64,000 nucleotides of DNA, from positions 1 through 64,000 of the forward strand of contig DJTE01000009.1 in the NCBI GenBank assembly GCA_002439165.1, in the 5' to 3' direction. Position numbers and translations under genes: made by a program. Positions 59,720 to 64,000 of the stretch are shown piece by piece. Numbering within the stretch: the first letter of the stretch is position 1; each line of letters begins with the position of its first letter. The notes under the pieces were generated by a model. That model saw nothing but the letters and a program-made list of their open reading frames with translations. It was not told the origin of the DNA and searched no databases. Source of the stretch: Chryseobacterium indologenes (lineage in GTDB: Bacteria > Bacteroidota > Bacteroidia > Flavobacteriales > Weeksellaceae).

Positions 59720-60352
59720 TTGTATCAGTGGATTGAAATACCGTCATTAATTGGAAAAGGTATCCTGCTGGTTAACCTGACCGTATATACCATAGGCTTT
59801 TCCGGTTCCGGGAAGGCTTATAGGTTTTTTATGGGGTATTTAATCTGGATATCCATATGTGAATCTGTATTTTATATACTGGGTTCCCGGAAAATCAATA
59901 ATCTGTTTTTTTCCCATTATTACCTGATAGGTCAGTTTCTGCTGCTGGGCCTGTTCTTTCGTGAGATTCTCACAGAAAGGTATCAGAAGAAAACAGCACA
60001 GTTTTTTTTACTGATTATTCCACCGGTACTGATTCTGCAATATATTGCAGATCCTGAGAAATATTACATTTTCAACCTTTTTGAAATTTTTGTTACCTCT
60101 TACGCTGTTATCATTCTGGGTTTATTTCATTTATACAACATACTGGATTCGGGGAAAAAATATAAATATATGGTTTTGGGGCTTCTTATGTATCTGATCA
60201 GCAGTACGGTATTGTTTTTATCCGGAAACCTTTATGTGGTGATGGATCTGAATGTACACAAAGAAATCTGGGTGATCAATGCGGTGATGTTTATTGTGTA
60301 TCAGATTTTTATCCTTATCGAATATTTTTCTTTCCACAGAAAAAAAGTGTAA
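59720..60352 (+). CDS. Six- to seven-helix membrane protein before a histidine kinase
   Basis: 210 residues from the TTG at 59720; no ATG is available nearby. About six to seven hydrophobic segments (IGKGILLVNLTVYTIGF, FFLLIIPPVLILQYIA, YMVLGLLMYLISSTVLFL). It has no kinase domain. Its position 20 bases before the kinase gene suggests a separate membrane sensor feeding that kinase, in the way 7TM sensor modules are fused to kinases elsewhere; this is inference. Confidence 0.65.
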   Translation: MYQWIEIPSLIGKGILLVNLTVYTIGFSGSGKAYRFFMGYLIWISICESVFYILGSRKINNLFFSHYYLIGQFLLLGLFFREILTERYQKKTAQFFLLIIPPVLILQYIADPEKYYIFNLFEIFVTSYAVIILGLFHLYNILDSGKKYKYMVLGLLMYLISSTVLFLSGNLYVVMDLNVHKEIWVINAVMFIVYQIFILIEYFSFHRKKV

Positions 60353-60372
60353 TTATTTGATGATTTTATACT

Positions 60373-61149
60373 ATGAATGACAATACCATTATTTCCACGA
60401 TCGTCTATACTTTTCTGGCATTCACTTTACTGGCTGTTGCACTGATTGTTTTCTATCATTTCTCCAACAAAAAGATTACAAAAAATCTTCTTCAGAAAAA
60501 AGAAATGGAGATCAGGTATGAAAAAGATCTTACCCATGCCATGATCAGTTCCCAGGAAAAGGAAAGGCTGAGAATTGCCCAGGATCTGCATGATGATATC
60601 AGTTCAAAATTAAGCGTGGTCTCTCTGAATATTCATCTGCTGGATTGCGAATATCTGACGAAAGAAGAATACAGTGAACTTAAAAATAAAATCATCAGCC
60701 TTATTAATATCACTGCGGAAAGCGCCCGGCAGATTTCCCATGACCTGCTTCCTCCCATATTGGAAAAATTTGGACTGCATGCCGCAATAGATGCTCTCTG
60801 TTCGGAAATTAACCTGTCTAAAACCGTGGAAGTTTCGTATACCAGCAATCTGTATTTTGCCAGGACTGAAAGTGAAAAAAATTTACATATCTTTAGAATA
60901 ATCCAGGAACTGACGAATAATTCTGTAAAGCATGGCAAAAGTACCCATATCCGGATAACTTTTGAAGGAAGAGAAGGGAAAAATGTCTGTCTTTATGAAG
61001 ATGACGGCAAAGGTTTTGATCCGGATGACGATGCTGTAAAAGGAGGGCTGGGGCTGAGAAATATAAGAAGCAGGATAGAGCTCATCAACGGTACACTGAA
61101 AATTGAAAGCAAAAAAGATAAGGGAACTAAGGTAGAGTTTACATTTTAA
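60373..61149 (+). CDS. Sensor histidine kinase, HisKA_3 (NarX/DesK-like) type
   Basis: 258 residues. One N-terminal membrane helix (~8-30), a coiled segment, and the dimer/phosphoacceptor helix RLRIAQDLHDDISSKLS with His73. The ATPase domain keeps the N-box (NNSVKHGKSTHI), the G1-box (YEDDGKGFDP) and G2-box (GGLGLRNIRSRIELING). It has almost no extracytoplasmic sensor, so input may come from the membrane protein at 59720. Pairs with the regulator at 61167. Confidence 0.92.
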   Translation: MNDNTIISTIVYTFLAFTLLAVALIVFYHFSNKKITKNLLQKKEMEIRYEKDLTHAMISSQEKERLRIAQDLHDDISSKLSVVSLNIHLLDCEYLTKEEYSELKNKIISLINITAESARQISHDLLPPILEKFGLHAAIDALCSEINLSKTVEVSYTSNLYFARTESEKNLHIFRIIQELTNNSVKHGKSTHIRITFEGREGKNVCLYEDDGKGFDPDDDAVKGGLGLRNIRSRIELINGTLKIESKKDKGTKVEFTF

Positions 61150-61166
61150 CGGATAATCAGAATCAA

Positions 61167-61856
61167 ATGAAAGAAAACTTAATCCGGCTGATCATTGTAG
61201 ATGACGAAGCTCTGTTCCGGCAGGGAATTTCATTTTTAATACAAAGGGAAAAAGATATGATCCTGTCCGGGGATTTCAGTAACGGAAAAGAGATCCTCGA
61301 TGCCCTTTCCGGCCTTGAAGAATTGCCGCACGTGATCCTGATGGATCTTAATATGCCTGAAATAAACGGTGTGGAAGCCACCAAACAGATCCATACAAAA
61401 TATCCACAGGTAAAGATCATTGCCCTTACCAGCTACAATACAAAACCTTTTATTATCAACATGATCCAGTCCGGAGCCTGTTCTTTCCTGAAAAAGAATT
61501 CCAGTCCGGCAGAATTGCTCAAAGCCGTCCGGGAAGTGCATGAGAAAGGATTTTACTATAACGGGGAAGTGATGGAAGCGCTCCATCAGAATATGACAGA
61601 ACCCAGAAAAAAGGTATCCAGTATTTTTGATGCGAATCATATCTCGAAAAGAGAAAAAGAAGTGCTGGAACTCATATGCAGACAGTACAGTACCTCAGAA
61701 ATAGCAGATAAATTATTTTTGAGTTCCAGAACGGTAGAAGGGCACCGCAACAATCTTCTCCTGAAAACCGGTGCAAAAAATACAGCAGGTCTTGTTGTGT
61801 ATGCCATAGAAAGTAAGATTGTGGATACGCATTATCTGAAAGACAGTTTTGAATAG
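61167..61856 (+). CDS. LuxR/NarL-type response regulator
   Basis: 229 residues. The receiver domain has the acidic pair LIIVDDEALFRQG (D12, D13), phosphoacceptor Asp60 in VILMDLNMPEINGVEA, the Thr in ALTSYN and the Lys in SFLKKNSSPAEL. The C-terminal LuxR helix-turn-helix is ISKREKEVLELICRQYSTSE, then LFLSSRTVEGHRNN. Cognate regulator of the kinase encoded 17 bases upstream. No target promoter is evident here. Confidence 0.94.
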   Translation: MKENLIRLIIVDDEALFRQGISFLIQREKDMILSGDFSNGKEILDALSGLEELPHVILMDLNMPEINGVEATKQIHTKYPQVKIIALTSYNTKPFIINMIQSGACSFLKKNSSPAELLKAVREVHEKGFYYNGEVMEALHQNMTEPRKKVSSIFDANHISKREKEVLELICRQYSTSEIADKLFLSSRTVEGHRNNLLLKTGAKNTAGLVVYAIESKIVDTHYLKDSFE

Positions 61857-61922
61857 GTTTTAAATAAGATCTGAGCAGGCTCTCAGAAAAATTCAGTCAT
61901 TTCCGGATGACACAGGTGAAAT

Positions 61923-61958
61923 AAAAAATGACAGCGGGTACTCTGCTGTCATTTTTTT
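61923..61958. terminator. Bidirectional terminator after the response regulator
   Basis: AAAAAATGACAGC / GCTGTCATTTTTTT hairpin with a 9-base loop between convergent genes. Confidence 0.88.
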
Positions 61959-61960
61959 GT

Positions 61961-63358
61961 TTATTTCTTTTCCAAAGTCTGTATGGCATTTTCCATATGC
62001 TTTTTATCTTCAAAGTAACGGGATCTGATGGATTCAAACTTTTTGTCGTCCTTAAGCGATGTTTTCAATGTTGACATCAGGAACGTATAATTGGTGAAAA
62101 CGGTTGGTGTTTTCAGGAGGGTATCCATCCATTTCCACATCTGTTTTTCACCGATCTCTTTTTCTATGGCTGCCAGAAGAACAGGAGTGGATTCGTAGGC
62201 ATAGTCAATATAATCATCATCCGACGGTTTGGTTTTGATGGTGCTTAAAGGCATAGGGTCAAAATCCTTAATATTTTTAATCTTATCCTTTAATTTTTTA
62301 TCATACACCTCTTTACCCAGGAGATCTTTCGTTACTTTCAGGGAAAGGAATTCTGAAAACCCTTCCGAAATAATTCCTCCAAGTTCAGAATTGAACTGTT
62401 TATAGGTTCCGAAATAATAATGGGCCAGTTCATGGGCAATAAACGGTCTGAACCAGTTCTGGGTCTTAGGGTTAAAAAGACTTTTAAGCCCGTTGTCTCC
62501 CCAGCCTATATTCATGATGGTAGGGTAGGATACAAACAGCCATCCGTTTTTGAGGGAAGTAGGGGTTGTTTCCACAAACGTTACAGGGCCGCCGAAAGGA
62601 GTACCCAGTCTGTCGGCATAATAATTCTTATAGGTGTTGATCATTTCACTGAACTGTTTGATCTGTTCCTGTGTAAGCTGCGGATTCAGGATATAGGTAT
62701 TGGCAATATTGGAATACTCATAGTTTCCAAAGAAGATGGCCAGTTCATAGGGAACATCACTTTTAAAACGGTAGTTCTTTGCCTTTACAGGAGGATTTCC
62801 GTTTACGTACAGGGTAGAGCAGTCGCTGCAGGTAAATTCTATATCGTATCTTACCTCTTCATATTTCCTGTCTTTTGCCATATCGAATAATATGGGATAC
62901 CAGGCTCCCTGGCTGCCTTCCGCTCTCAGGGAATTGTAGTTGAAGGCAATATTTCCTCTCCAGTCGTCCTTCGTATAATTTTCAAGGGTGTCTTTAGCGA
63001 TAGGAAATTTACCGGTATATCTGAACTGTACAGATTGGGGCAGGAATTTTTCTTTTTTGTTTTTCGGAAAGTAATAGGCCAGAGATTCCCCGGTGGAAGT
63101 ACTGTCGGCAGTACTTTTTTCATAAGCAAGTACAAAATCATTGGGCTTTTTACTTTTAAAGTGTAACAGATTCATTCCCGAATTGAGTCGGATAACATAA
63201 TCTTCAATGCGGGGAATATCGCTTAAGGTAAGGTCGCAGTCAAAAGTTCCCTCTTTGATGGAAATATTGACTTTTCCGGTAAGCAAAGGGGCTTTTTCCT
63301 GAGCTTTGATCTGTAATGAAAATAATAGAATAAGTAAAAACGAAAATGCAATTTTCAT
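61961..63358 (-). CDS. Gluzincin-type (M1-like) exported metallopeptidase
   Basis: 465 residues from the ATG at 63358, which gives a clean signal peptide (MKIAFSFLLILLFSLQIKAQ); an ATG six codons upstream is possible. The zinc motif HExxH is FIAHELAHYYFG, followed ~20 residues on by the third ligand Glu in GIISEGFSEFLS. The N-terminal domain is beta-rich as in M1 aminopeptidases. Length and lack of a clear GAMEN motif suggest a distinct M1-like member. Periplasmic or surface peptidase; substrate unknown. Confidence 0.82.
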   Translation of the reverse strand: MKIAFSFLLILLFSLQIKAQEKAPLLTGKVNISIKEGTFDCDLTLSDIPRIEDYVIRLNSGMNLLHFKSKKPNDFVLAYEKSTADSTSTGESLAYYFPKNKKEKFLPQSVQFRYTGKFPIAKDTLENYTKDDWRGNIAFNYNSLRAEGSQGAWYPILFDMAKDRKYEEVRYDIEFTCSDCSTLYVNGNPPVKAKNYRFKSDVPYELAIFFGNYEYSNIANTYILNPQLTQEQIKQFSEMINTYKNYYADRLGTPFGGPVTFVETTPTSLKNGWLFVSYPTIMNIGWGDNGLKSLFNPKTQNWFRPFIAHELAHYYFGTYKQFNSELGGIISEGFSEFLSLKVTKDLLGKEVYDKKLKDKIKNIKDFDPMPLSTIKTKPSDDDYIDYAYESTPVLLAAIEKEIGEKQMWKWMDTLLKTPTVFTNYTFLMSTLKTSLKDDKKFESIRSRYFEDKKHMENAIQTLEKK

Positions 63359-63481
63359 GTCTGGTTTTTTGAACATTTGTTGGTATTTAGTTTTTTTAGG
63401 GCAGTTTTTTAGAAAAACCGTCTGATAAAGATATTCTTTAAGTGTTTAACCTCCAAATTTTTTGAAATAAGTCTCCGGATT

Positions 63482-63997
63482 TTAACGGTTTGCGGATGGC
63501 GGATGTTCCGGAGTATATTTTTGGATAACAGAACTGATCCAAACACCAAGAAGGATAAAAGAGAAACCGGACACCGGAAAGCTGAAGACAGAACCCAGTA
63601 TGAACTGCCCGTCATTGCTGAAATCCGTAAATAGTCCCCAATAGACATAAAACCCTAGAGGATGTACGATCCAGTAAAAGGAGAACATGATCAGGAACAA
63701 TTCTTTTTTCGTAATCGTGAATCCGTTTACGGTAAGTTTTTTTACATAATAAAAAGTAATGGTCAGAGCACTGATACAAACGAGTGACAGTAATATCAAA
63801 CCACCTGGTCCTTCATGATAATCTCCAAAAAGGGAGATCAGTAATTCAACAGCAAATGCAACAGGAGCCACCGTTATAATAGCGGCAAATCCTGTACAGG
63901 CCAGTAAAAGGGAAATAAGAGTACATAGGGCTCCTGTTTTTACCGGTAAATGCCTTTGAAAATAATCTTTCCAGAAGGCCCATTTTGATGTTTTCAT
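63482..63997 (-). CDS. Hypothetical polytopic membrane protein
   Basis: 171 residues with four or five membrane segments (ALCTLISLLLACTGFAAIIT, LILLSLVCISALTITFYY, LIMFSFYWIVHPLGFYVYWG, FSFILLGVWISSVI). Cytosolic N-terminus begins MKTSKWAFWKDYFQRHLP. No family recognised. It ends about 105 bases upstream of the M1-like gene, same strand. The ATG at 63997 lies almost at the right edge, so nothing can be said about upstream control. Confidence 0.65.
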   Translation of the reverse strand: MKTSKWAFWKDYFQRHLPVKTGALCTLISLLLACTGFAAIITVAPVAFAVELLISLFGDYHEGPGGLILLSLVCISALTITFYYVKKLTVNGFTITKKELFLIMFSFYWIVHPLGFYVYWGLFTDFSNDGQFILGSVFSFPVSGFSFILLGVWISSVIQKYTPEHPPSANR

Positions 63998-64000
63998 ATT

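Overview
The window reads as a chromosome segment of a Gram-negative Flavobacteriales bacterium, most likely Chryseobacterium or a close relative. Several features point there: C-terminal type IX secretion (T9SS) sorting domains, TAnnTTTG promoter boxes (twice with a TTG exactly 19 bases upstream), few Shine-Dalgarno sequences, a TonB receptor with a carboxypeptidase-regulatory-like N-terminus, and Bacteroidota-specific families (DUF3109, DUF6427-like, START_2-like, OstA-like). No rRNA, tRNA, CRISPR array, intact insertion sequence or phage was seen.

Layout. Positions 1-26900 are mostly core functions: an M16 peptidase, PssA, an LtaS-like sulfatase-fold enzyme, an ECF sigma factor, pyruvate dehydrogenase E1 beta, a Kup potassium transporter, a Fur-like regulator with an OstA-like protein, a class III aminotransferase, AlgH/PdxH, HU, PanD and a flippase-like membrane protein. 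Positions 26900-32904 hold a six-gene tellurium-resistance-type (Ter) phosphosignalling module: two TerD, two TerY-like VWA proteins, a PP2C phosphatase and a divergent kinase. Positions 33877-43883 are an AT-rich accessory island. It carries a T9SS beta-propeller-like protein, an SpvB/RHS-like exported protein, a 1222-residue DUF6443/RHS protein with a C-terminal toxin module, an intact immunity candidate, then a displaced second toxin tip and its frameshifted immunity gene. Positions 44161-64000 are mixed: a GNAT enzyme, a broken gene, tyrS behind what looks like a leader-peptide attenuator, a TetR-GNAT-AraC-oxidoreductase cluster, a TonB-dependent receptor, a TetR/MFS pair sharing a palindromic operator, a T9SS surface protein, a two-component system and a gluzincin-type peptidase.

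The strongest candidate for something undescribed is the tyrS leader (46424-46609). A consensus promoter precedes a 32-codon ORF with adjacent Tyr codons, three mutually exclusive base-pairings, an intrinsic terminator, and then tyrS. That is the architecture of ribosome-mediated transcription attenuation. The second is the RHS toxin cassette array, which shows cassette exchange and decay. A third theme is a set of degenerate repeats confined to the longer intergenic gaps, in direct and inverted copies 5-15 kb apart.

Limits: all calls come from reading the sequence. Family names rest on recalled motifs, not on searches. RNA pairings were found by eye, without energy calculations.
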